Part shown: one piece after another, positions 55,296 through 64,000 of the stretch
Numbering within the stretch: the stretch's first letter is position 1
Layout of the letters: each line of letters begins with the position of its first letter
From: Basidiobolus meristosporus CBS 931.73
Taxonomy: Eukaryota; Basidiobolomycota; Basidiobolomycetes; Basidiobolales; Basidiobolaceae
Direction of reading: 5' to 3'
DNA length: 64,000 nucleotides
Assembly: GCA_002104905.1 (NCBI GenBank)
Contig: MCFE01000450.1
Coordinates: forward strand, 1-64,000
Notes under the pieces: generated by a model
Database searches by the model: none
Told to the model about the DNA's origin: nothing
The model's input: only the letters and a program-made list of their open reading frames with translations
Position numbers and translations under genes: made by a program

Positions 55296-55349
55296 GTAGT
55301 AGTAGGTAAGCAAGTAAAGTGGGGTGAATCTAAAGCTGATTATATGAAT

Positions 55350-56431
55350 TGTGCAAGGGGAGGTAGAAAAGGAAATACTATTTGGTAAATTGGTACAGTA
55401 GAATTACATAGAACTAGCTGTAGGCCACCATACAGCTGTTATAATGCCATCAGAGGCTTGCAATGAGGCTATCAGAACACCATCCAGTCTCCTGCCATAT
55501 AAGGCAATTGGATATACTAGCCAGTTAGATGCACTCAAATAGTTGTAGAGCTCACAAAGACCACAACAATGCCATACCACCCTTGGCAAAACACCACCCA
55601 AACACTGTTTTGTTTTTTGACTTTATTTGGTGGCAAAATTAGCCAAATGCTGTTGTGATCCCATCATAAGATTGTGTAGAGGGTCATTAATTCCAAGCTG
55701 CTGGTATTATAATGGCATCCTGCCAGGACCTTGATGGCTTATCTGAATTGGATCCACCTACAAAACCAAAATATTTTTCACAGGGTGGGTTTGGCACAAT
55801 AAGCAACTAATTTTTATGTGGACAACCTGACCAAAGTAGTCTGGGTTTCTCCTAGTCACATGCCAATTTCTACACAACTCAATATGGAATTCACACAAAC
55901 AAGAGCCGGAATGCACCTATCAGGGGGACTAGAATCTAGCAGGGAGAAGGAATATATTGGCTAATACCATTTGGTCTATTGGTACAGTGGTGTTTTACAT
56001 AACTATCTGTAGGCCACTCTACTGCCATAATAATGCCTGCAGGGTTAGTAATGAGGTCACTGGAATACCATCAAGTTTCTTGCCATATTAGGCAATTGGA
56101 TGTATTGGCCATCTAGGTCTGCTCAGGTGAATAAAGAGTGCATTAAAACTGCTAGAATTCCAGGCAATACTTGTCTTAAGACTACCTTACCATCTTCAAG
56201 TTTCTTACTTTATTTGGTAGTAAAATTAGTAAAACACCATGACAATCCCATCATAAGATTGTATGGAGGATCAGTAATTCCAAGCTGCTGGCACTGTGAC
56301 AGACTCCTTATTGGATCCCAATGGCTAGTTCAGATTGGATCCACCCATGGAACCAAGTTATTTTTCATAGGGTTACTTTTACATAGTCATAGCAAAACAA
56401 ACATGTGAAATATATATAGAAAGGTCTAAAG
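55350..56431. repeat. Rep-Y: two diverged direct copies, period about 590 bp
   Basis: Copy 1 starts near 55352 and copy 2 near 55941. Shared words in the same order: TTGGTACAGT, CTGTAGGCCAC, GGCAATTGGAT, ACTTTATTTGGT, CCCATCATAAGATTGT, CCAAGCTGCTGG and GATTGGATCCACC. No gene seen; the frames 55404-55601 and 56100-56408 carry no domain. The last 57 bp of copy 2 recur right of Copia-1 F. Confidence 0.7.
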
Positions 56432-57036
56432 TGCTGTAAAAATTTGTATTTCCACCTAAATACTCACCTACCTTAGTCACTTAGATCATTACCTTCAAAT
56501 CCTAAAAAATACTGACCAAATTCCTTGTTGGGATTTACTTAGAATATTTTCCCCAAAATACCAGGTACCCAGAACATGGAAATTCTCAAAGCTGTCTAAA
56601 CAGCCCCAAACTTTGCACACATGTTCTTGGGACCTTCCTCAACCTACTCTACATGTTTATAATGCCAAGACTACGTAATAGTATCAATACTACTTTTACA
56701 TTCAATAAGTCATTGAGTGAAAACCACATAATCTTCTTGTTCTCCAAATCACTTCCAATATCTCCAAGACTCCTACAACAAGTACTGACCAAATTCCTTG
56801 TTGGGACTTACTTAGAATATTCACCCAGAACATGAAAATTAGATAAGTTGTCCAAACAGCCCCAAACTTTGCACACATGTTCTTGGGACCTTCCTTTACC
56901 TATTCTATGTGTTTGTTATGTCAAGATCATGTAAAACTATAAATACTATTTTTACATTCAATATATCATTAAGTGAAAACCACATAACTTACTTGTCCTC
57001 CCAATCACTTCCAATATCTCCAAGACTCTTACAACA
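56432..57036 (+). repeat. Copia-1 F tandem 5' LTRs, full then 5'-truncated
   Basis: 56432-56780 is a complete 349-bp LTR (TGCTGTAAAAATT...CTACAACA). After one base, 56782-57036 is a second LTR that starts at TACTGACCAAATTCC, lacks about 17 bp in the middle, and ends CTTACAACA. GGTTACAAGCCCC follows at 57037, a mutated half-tRNA-iMet primer site. Confidence 0.88.
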
Positions 57037-57067
57037 GGTTACAAGCCCCAAGCTCTCACTCTCTGCA

Positions 57068-58383
57068 ATGTCTACTACTGATATTACTGGAATTTTTCTC
57101 TCTACTGAAAAGTAGGATTGATCTAACAACCAAGTGTCAAAGGTGAAGTTGAAGATGCTATTACAAGAAAGAGGCCTTTGAGATATTGTCATGGGAGAAG
57201 AATGCCCTCCTAAAAATGTGGGAGAGGAAGCCTTAAAGTACCAGAAGAAAGAACAAAGTACCTTTAAGAGCATTTGCCTTAATGTTATGGACAAATTGCT
57301 AATTCAATACTCAAGAGCAAAATTTACTACAAAGATGCAGCCAGGAGAAGAAATGAAAAATCTAATTAACAGAACTACCCTGCTGGTAGATGAGATGGGA
57401 TTTGTGGGTGTACCAACTACTGATGAGGATGTGATAGTTACCATCCTGAATAGCCTGACAGACAAGTTTCAGGGCCTTGTATCAGCCCTAGAGTCCAGAA
57501 CTGAAGATTTGACCTTAAACTACATATATGGAAGGCTCTTGGATGAAGAATTAAGAAAATCAAGTGCCAATAAGAAGAAAGAAGAAAATGCTTTAATAAC
57601 CAGTGGTAACCAACAAAGGAGGTACCCAAGACCCCACAAAGGCAACAGCAACCTGTTTTGCAACTACTGCAAAATGAAAGGACACACATCAGACTGGTGT
57701 TTCAATAAGAGAGATATTCGGCAAAAGAAGCCTGAATATGGAAATGCTGCAACAACTGAAGATAGACTATTCATATCTGCACTAAATATGACCACAAACA
57801 AGGATCCTCAGATATGGTATATTGACTCTGGAGCATCTCAGTGCTTTACACGCCAAAAAGAACCTTTTACCCAATATCAAGAAATTCCAATCAAGAAGGT
57901 TTTCATGGCTGACTATAGAACACTTGATGCATTGGGAGAAGGAACTATCCAAGTAAACCTTAGAATCAGGGAAGGAAGCTATATGCTGACCTTTAAATAA
58001 GTACTGTATGTATCAGAAATAGCCAAGAACCTACTATCTGTAAGCAAGACCACAGCAGAAGGACTCAGTTTCAACTTTGACAATTCTGGATGCAGGATCA
58101 CTGATAAAATGGTGTCCATATTGCTTTGGGTGTCAGAGATCAGAATCTACACAAGTTGACTTATGTTCCATCATATTTGGAAGCCAATATAAGTAACTTA
58201 AATGAAGAAACACCAATGCTTTGGCACAGGAGATTTGGGCACATTAACTTTGATTATTTGCACAAATTGATCAAGGATCAGCTAATTTCTGGAGTAAAAA
58301 TTGATCCCCCAGCTAATTTGGAGCACTGTGAAGCCTGCATATATGGGAAACAAGCCAGACAACTGTTCAAGAGCTCTGGGTGA
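57068..58383 (+). pseudogene. Copia-1 F Gag, protease and integrase zinc region
   Basis: Gag from ATG 57068 (MSTTDITGIFLSTEK); after a TAG at about 57113 the long frame is 57191-58000. Relative to copies A and D it lacks about 28 residues between YSRAK and FTTKMQPGEEM. Zinc knuckle CNYCKMKGHTSDWC is complete. Protease WYIDSGASQCFT is near residue 207 of that frame. After a TAA at 57998-58000 the integrase N-terminal zinc part is readable at 58126-58383 (WHRRFGHINF, CEACIYGKQARQ). Broken by at least three stops. Confidence 0.87.
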
Positions 58384-59964
58384 ATCTAAACTAAGAAAAA
58401 GTTAGATCTAGCTCACTCAGATCTGTGCGGACCTATGCAAAATTTATCCTTAGGTGGGATGAAGGATTTAATCACTTTTATTGATGATTATACAAGATGC
58501 ACGTGGGTCTACTTCATGGAGAGAAAGGAAGAAGCTCTGTCTAAGTTTGGGCAGTTTAAAGCCATGGTGGAGAGAGAAACTGGTGAAAAAATCAAGAAAA
58601 TACGCTCTGACAATGGTGGAGAATATACCTCAAAACTCTTCATACACTTCTGCAAAATTCATGGGATAATGCAAGAGACTACTGTACCATACTCCCCACA
58701 GCAAAATGGAGTAGCAGTATGTGCTAACAGATCAATAATTGACATGGCAAGATCTTTGATCCATGATCAAAATTTATCTTATGATATTTGGGTGGAATCA
58801 GTTGCTGCAGCTGTATACCTTAAAGATAGGAGTTATAATAGGACACTTTGTGATTCTACTCCATCTGAAGCATGGTATGGCTTCAGACCAAGTGCAGAAC
58901 ATCTAAGAATATTTGGGTGTACAGCATATGCCAAAAAACTGCCCAGAAATCAGTCAAAAATTGGACCAAAAAGTGTAAAATGCATATTTTTGGGTTACTG
59001 CAATGAGAGTAAAGCATAAAGACTCTACAATACCAAAGCAAAGAAGCTGACAAGTCCAGGGATGTGTTATTTGACAAAAATTCAAAATTTTCACAAAAAA
59101 TGACATCAGATGATGACAAAAATCTGATCTCAAGTCCACCAATTGTCAGGATTGAGTCGGAACAAGACAATGAAATTTTTTCACTCCAAAGGACACTTCA
59201 ACCATGGTTTAGCCAGAATCAGTGCCCAGGAATATCCAAGAAGTGATCATTCCAGTATCAAATGCCAGGAGATCCAATTGGACAAGAAATAGTCCATATT
59301 ACTATATCAATGAGGGTACAAACTTAGCCTATGCCTATTCAGTCCATATTGATGAACCCCAGACTGTAAAAGAGGCCCTAAATAGCCCTCAGACAAAGTT
59401 TTGGAGATCTGCAATGGCTGAGGAATATCAGGCCCTGATGGAAAATCAAACTTGGGACTTAGTCAAATTACCAATCAACCAAAAATCAATAGGATGCAGA
59501 TGGGTCTTCAAGACAAAATACAATGCTGATGGTACAATTGAAAGATACAAAGCAAGACTTGTAGCCAAAGGATACTCTCAAACAAAAGGACTTGATTATA
59601 CTGAGACCTTTGCACCGGTAGCAAAGTTCAATTCCATCAGATTAATATTTGCTATTGCAGCCAAATATAAGTTTTCTATTCATCAAATGGATGTAAAAAC
59701 TGCATTTTTGAATGAAGAACTTGATGAGGACATGTATATGGACCAGCCTGATGAGTTTGTTGACCAAGCTAACCCCCATTTGGTCTGCAAGCTTAAAAAG
59801 TCACTATATGGTCTCAAACAATCACCAAGTGCCTGGAATTGCAAGATAGATTCTTATTTAGAATCTCTGAGTTTCAAAAGAAGTTATGATGACTATAGTA
59901 TATACTATAAGCCAGATAGAGCAAATCCAGCTCTATTAGCTCTATATGTGGATGATCTTATTAT
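58384..59964 (+). pseudogene. Copia-1 F integrase core and RT, first part
   Basis: Integrase core: HSDLCGPM (58418 region), RSDNGGEYTS and NGVAVCANRS, where the catalytic Glu of NGVAEQANR is replaced by Val. 58435-59019 is open. RT in 59222-60043: [53 protein letters not shown] and LALYVDDLII. The frame is cut after DDLII by the solo LTR at 59965 and resumes at 60319. Confidence 0.87.
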
Positions 59965-60313
59965 TGTTGTAAGAGTCTTGGAGATATTGGAAGTGATTTG
60001 GAGAACAAGTAGATTATGTGGTTTTCACTTAATGATTTATTGAATGTAAAAGTGGTATTTATACTTTTACCTGGTCTTGGCATTACAAACACGTAGAATA
60101 GGTTAAGGAAGGTCCCAAGAACATGTGTGCAAAGTTAGGGGCTGTTTGGACAACTTTGAGAATTTTCATGTTCTGGGTACCTGGTATTTTGGTGAAAATA
60201 TTCTAAGTAAATCCCGACAAGGAATTTGGTCAGTATTCTCTAGGATTTGAAGGTGATGATCTAAGTGACTAAGTTAGGTGAATATTTAGGTGGAAATACA
60301 AATTCTTACAACA
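59965..60313 (-). repeat. Copia-1 solo LTR with target duplication ATTAT, inside copy F
   Basis: A 349-bp LTR in minus orientation, TGTTGTAAGAG...CTTACAACA. ATTAT lies at 59960-59964 and again at 60314-60318. Removing the LTR and one ATTAT rejoins the YVDDLIIATNN region exactly as in intact copies. Confidence 0.95.
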
Positions 60314-61282
60314 ATTATAGCCACCAATAACCTAGCAACATTGGAAGAGACTAAATACAGCATATCTAAAGAGTTCAAGATGTCCAATCTAGAAGAACTC
60401 AGATACTACTTAGGGATTAAGTTCTCCATAGACAGAGGTACCCAGACTATTACCCTAAGCCAATCCAAGTATATTTAAGATTTACTAAAGAAGTACCAAA
60501 TGGAAGACTGTTAACTGGCAGCTACCCCAATGGAGACAAACCTTAACTTGGTCAAAACTCAACCAAATCAAGAGAGCTTGGTGCCATCTGAAAGCCCTGA
60601 CTTTCCTTATCAATCTATGGTCAGCAGTCTGATGTACATCATGGTTGGAACATGTCCAGATATCTCATATTCAGTGGGAGTTGTCAGCCAACATAATCAG
60701 AACTGTGGATTTGATCATATTGCAGCAGTTAAGCGGATTTTTAGATACCTAAAAGGAACTGCTGATATCTGCTTAAGATACACTTAGAAGGATTCAGAAC
60801 AGGATCTTGTGGGATACTCTGATGCTGATTGGGGACAAAATTTAGAAGACAGAAGATCCACCACAGGATACACCTTTCTTTACTGTAAAGGAGCCATTTC
60901 ATGGAATTCAAGAAAGCAACCAACCGTAGCACTTTCTACTACAGAGGCAGAGTATATGGCAGCCTGTGAAGCTACAAAAGAAGCAATGTGGTTAAGAAAG
61001 CTCTTTGCAGATTTAGGCCTATGTCAAAAAACACCTATTACTTTATTTCAAGATAATCAAGGATGTATACAACTAGGTAGAAATCCAACTTTTCATGCTA
61101 GAACCAAGCACATAGATATTAGACATCATTTCATACGTGAAGCTATAGAGAATAACTTAGTTAGCTTAGTTTACTGTTCTACAGATGAAATGATTGCAGA
61201 CATATTTACCAAACCATTAGCTAGAGACAAGTTTGAATATCTTAGGTCAAAATTAGGACTAGTCAGTATGAACATTTAGCTG
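60314..61282 (+). pseudogene. Copia-1 F RT end and RNase H
   Basis: Three pieces separated by stops: 60290-60478, 60530-60787 and 60809-61279. Readable: [102 protein letters not shown] and [17 protein letters not shown]. Stops at 60476 (TAA) and 60787 (TAG) break the frame; the last piece is open to the natural end SMNI. Confidence 0.88.
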
Positions 61283-61290
61283 AGTGGGAG

Positions 61291-61639
61291 TGTTGTAAAA
61301 ATTCGTATTTCCACCTAAATATTCACCTAACTTAGTCACTTAGATCATTTCCCTCAAATTCTAGAGAATACTGACCAAATTCCTTGTCGGGATTTACTTA
61401 GAATATTTTCACCAAAATACCAGGTACCCAGAACATGAAAATTCTCAAAGTTGTCCAAACAGCCCCAAACTTTGCACACATGTTCTTGGGACCTTCCTTA
61501 ACCTATTCTACGTGTTTGTAATGCCAAGACCAGGTAAAAGTATAAATACCACTTTTACATTCAATAAATCATTAAGTGAAAACCACATAATCTACTTGTT
61601 CTCCAAATCACTTCCAATATCTCCAAGACTCTTACAGCA
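61291..61639 (+). repeat. Copia-1 F 3' LTR
   Basis: 349 bp, TGTTGTAAAAATTCG...CTCTTACAGCA, preceded by polypurine tract GAGTGGGAG. Confidence 0.95.
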
Positions 61640-62101
61640 ACTTTTACTTAGTCATGGCAAAACAAACATGTGAAATATGTACAGAAAGGTCTAAAGAGCA
61701 TTAGTACAAAGTTTGGGGCTGTTTGGACAACTTTTGGATATCACATGTCCTGAGTACCTGATAATTTGGTGTGAATATTTCAATTAAATCTTGACAAGGA
61801 ACTTGGTCAGATCTCTCTAGGATTGGTAGGTAATGCATCAAGTAACTAAGCAAAGGGGATATTTAGTTGGAATTGCAGAACTTACAACAAATAGTGCTTC
61901 AATTGTGCAGAAAGGCCAAAAATCCAATTCTTGGCTACAAATTAAGCAATACCATTACACATCCTTATGCAAAATAGCCTCTGTGCTTCACCAACCATGC
62001 TAGTAAAAATGCATTTTTGAACACTTTTTTTGCAGTCAGTGCTTTGCATGATGAGTATAGGTTCAGAATAGGTGTAGGCATGGACTCAGCTTACATCATC
62101 C
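61640..62101. other. Spacer between two tail-to-tail Copia-1 elements
   Basis: 61640-61696 repeats 56375-56431 (57 bp, four mismatches). 61711-61889 is an old, truncated Copia-1-like LTR in minus orientation, ending CTTACAACA. 61890-62101 holds nothing I recognise; no reading frame of note. Confidence 0.65.
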
Positions 62102-62450
62102 TGTTGTAAGAGTCTTGGAGATATTGGAAGTGATTTGGAGAACAAGTAGATTATGTGGTTTTCACTTAATGATTTATTGAATGTAAAAGTAGTATTTATA
62201 CTTTTACATGGTCTTGGCATAACAAACATGTAGAATAGGTTAAGGAAGGTCCCAAGAACATGTGTGCAAAGTTTGGGGCTGTTTGGACAACTTTGAGAAT
62301 TTTCATGTTCTGGGTACCTGGTATTTTGGTGAAAATATTCTAAGTAAATCCCGACAAGGAATTTGGTCAGTATTCTCTAGAATTTGAGGGAAATGATCTA
62401 AGTGACTAAGTTAGGTGAATATTTAGGTGGAATTACGAATTTTTACAACA
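62102..62450 (-). repeat. Copia-1 copy H 3' LTR
   Basis: 349 bp, TGTTGTAAGAG...TTTTTACAACA, both ends matching the consensus. Followed by the polypurine complement CTCCCACTCAGC. Confidence 0.95.
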
Positions 62451-62461
62451 CTCCCACTCAG

Positions 62462-64000
62462 CTAAATGTTCATACTGACTAGTCCTAATTTTGACCTAAG
62501 ATATTCAAACTTGTCTCTAGCTAATGGTTTGGTAAATATGTCTGCAATCATTTCATCTGTAGGACAGTAAACTAAGCTAACTAAGTTATTCTCTATAGCT
62601 TCACGTATGAAATGATGTCTAATATCTATGTGCTTGGTTCTAGCATGAAAAGTTGGATTTCTACCTAATTGTATACATCCTTGATTATCTTGAAATAAAG
62701 TAATAGGCGTTTTTTGACATTGACCTAAATCTGTAAACAGCTTTCTTAGCCACATTGCTTCTTTTGTAGCTTCACAGGCTGCCATGTACTCTGCCTCTGT
62801 GGTAGAAAGTGCTATGGTTGGTTGCTTTCTTGAGTTCCATGAAATTGCTCCTTGACAGTAAAGAAAGGTGTATCCTGTGGTGGATCTTCTGTCTTCTAAA
62901 TTTCGTCCCCAATCTGCATCAGAGTATCCTACAAGATCTTGTTCTGGGTCCTTATAAGTGTATCTTAAGCAGATATCAGCAGTTCCTTTTAGGTATCTAA
63001 AAATCCGCTTAACTGCTGCAATATGATCAGATCCATAGTTCTGATTATGCTGGCTGACAACTCCCACTGAATATGAGATATCTGGACGTGTTCCAAGCAT
63101 GATATACATCAGACTGCCGACCATAGATTGATAAGGAAAGTCAGGGCTTTCAGATGGCACCAAGCTCTCCTGATTTGGTTGAGTTTTGGCCAAGTTAAGG
63201 TTTGTCTCCATTGGGGTAGCTGCCGGTTTACAGTCTTCCATTTTGTACTTCTTTAGTATATCTTGAATATACTTGGATTGGCTTAGGGTAATAGTCTGGG
63301 TACTTCTGTCTATGGAGAACTTAATCCCTAAGTAGTAACTGAGTTCTCCTAGATTGGACATCTTGAACTCCTTAGATAGGCTGGATTTAGTCTCTTCCAA
63401 TGTTTCTAGGTTATTGGTGGCTATAATAAGATCATCCACATATAGAGCTAATAGAACTGGATTTGCTCTATCTGGCTTATAGTATATACTATAGTCAGCA
63501 TTACTCCTTTTGAAACTCAAAGATTCCAAATAAGAATCTATCTTGCAATTCCAGGCTCTTGGTGATTGTTTGAGACCATATAGTGACTTTTTAAGCTTGC
63601 AGACCAAATGGGGGTTATCTTGGTCAACAAACCCATCAGGCTGGTCCATATACACGTCCTCATCAAGTTCTCCATTCAAAAATGCAGTTTTTACATCCAT
63701 TTGATGAATAAAAAACTTATATTTGGCTGCAATAGCCAATATTAATCTGATGGAATTAAACTTGGCTACCGGTGCAAAGGTCTCAGTATAGTCAAGTCCT
63801 TTTGTTTGAGAGTATCCTTTGGCTACAAGTCTTGCTTTGTATCTTTCAATTGTACCATCAGCCTTGTATTTTGTCTTAAAGACCCATCTGCATCCAATTG
63901 ATTTTTGGTTGATTGGTAATTTGACTAAGTCCCAAGTTTGATTTTCTATCAGGGCCTGATATTCCTCAGTCATTGCAGATCTCCAAAACTTCGTCTGAGG
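62462..64000 (-). CDS. Copia-1 copy H RT and RNase H, open to the right edge
   Basis: 503 codons without a stop (62462-63973), continuing upstream past the window. [55 protein letters not shown] and LLALYVDDLIIATNNLE with the catalytic YVDD. RT connection: LSYYLGIKFSIDRST, KPAATPMETNL. RNase [69 protein letters not shown] and [14 protein letters not shown]. It matches the consensus of the broken copies at every block, so it is the youngest or least mutated Copia-1 here. It would copy element RNA into cDNA inside virus-like particles. Gag and integrase lie off the window. Confidence 0.92.
   Translation of the reverse strand, partial: PQTKFWRSAMTEEYQALIENQTWDLVKLPINQKSIGCRWVFKTKYKADGTIERYKARLVAKGYSQTKGLDYTETFAPVAKFNSIRLILAIAAKYKFFIHQMDVKTAFLNGELDEDVYMDQPDGFVDQDNPHLVCKLKKSLYGLKQSPRAWNCKIDSYLESLSFKRSNADYSIYYKPDRANPVLLALYVDDLIIATNNLETLEETKSSLSKEFKMSNLGELSYYLGIKFSIDRSTQTITLSQSKYIQDILKKYKMEDCKPAATPMETNLNLAKTQPNQESLVPSESPDFPYQSMVGSLMYIMLGTRPDISYSVGVVSQHNQNYGSDHIAAVKRIFRYLKGTADICLRYTYKDPEQDLVGYSDADWGRNLEDRRSTTGYTFLYCQGAISWNSRKQPTIALSTTEAEYMAACEATKEAMWLRKLFTDLGQCQKTPITLFQDNQGCIQLGRNPTFHARTKHIDIRHHFIREAIENNLVSLVYCPTDEMIADIFTKPLARDKFEYLRSKLGLVSMNI

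Larger units (their letters stand above)
56432..61639 (+). mobile_element. Copia-1 copy F, both ends present, with a nested solo LTR
   Basis: A 5.2-kb plus-strand element: a full LTR (56432-56780), a second LTR lacking its first 78 bases (56782-57036), Gag, protease, integrase, RT, a minus-oriented solo LTR (59965-60313), RNase H, and 3' LTR 61291-61639. A 57-bp direct repeat abuts both outer ends (56375-56431 and 61640-61696). The outer LTRs are roughly 92% identical by eye. Confidence 0.88.

Noticed and set aside
1-64000. tRNA and rRNA genes
   Set aside because: No A/B-box pair with a T-loop GGTTCGAAT-like word and no rRNA core sequence was seen on either strand.

Overview
The window is a transposon graveyard from a eukaryotic genome, most likely a fungus and probably a basidiomycete. 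It holds no recognisable host gene, no rRNA or tRNA gene, no CRISPR array and no bacterial-type operon. The fungal assignment is inference. It rests on the retroelement types (a Ty3/gypsy polyprotein whose start of reverse transcriptase carries HRPYD-like and PPFGPIYNL motifs, seen often in Agaricomycete elements), a Tnp2/Plavaka-like CACTA transposase, and extreme CpG depletion of the kind left by cytosine methylation.

Families (names are local to this annotation): Copia-1, 349-bp LTRs, TGTTG...ACAACA; Copia-2, about 369-bp LTRs; Gypsy-1, about 369-bp LTRs and a Q-rich Gag; Gypsy-2, with 710-810-bp LTRs bounded by TGTGGT...ACCACA in two subtypes (2a near 12-15 kb, 2b near 43-48 kb); Gypsy-3, a chromovirus/sushi-like fragment at 52-54 kb; LTR-4, a 520-564-bp orphan LTR; a Harbinger-type DDE transposase in two copies; a CACTA-like transposase; and three unclassified repeats, Rep-X (coding-like, internal 70-residue repeats), Rep-Y and Rep-Z.

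Layout: 1-5.0 kb, Copia-1 copy A (minus) inserted into copy B (plus). 5.0-11.9 kb, Rep-X pieces, a broken Harbinger gene, Copia-1 copy G and two adjacent solo-like Gypsy-2 LTRs. 11.9-15.5 kb, a Gypsy-2a element with both LTRs that encodes only Gag and protease. 15.5-19.2 kb, CACTA transposase and Rep-X. 19.2-39.8 kb, a large inverted arrangement of two Copia-2 elements, one interrupted by a nearly complete Gypsy-1. 39.8-42.7 kb, Rep-Z, a three-family mosaic, and the best Harbinger gene. 42.7-48.1 kb, Gypsy-2b with a single-frame Gag-Pol. 48.1-55.3 kb, truncated Copia-1, Gypsy-1, Copia-2 and Gypsy-3 pieces joined end to end. 55.3-64 kb, tandem Rep-Y, Copia-1 copy F, and an opposite-facing Copia-1 copy with an intact RT/RNase H frame running off the right edge.

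The genes do not form a host pathway. Each element carries the retrotransposition parts (Gag, protease, integrase, RT, RNase H), mostly broken by stops, frameshifts and nested insertions. Solo LTRs with matching 5-bp target duplications, LTR-in-LTR nesting, inverted duplications and chimeric junctions show that insertion and ectopic recombination both shaped the locus. I found no clearly new biological system. The best candidates for something undescribed are Rep-X, the Gag-protease-only Gypsy-2a element, the 57-bp duplication flanking Copia-1 F, and the 1-kb inverted duplication that crosses an element boundary.
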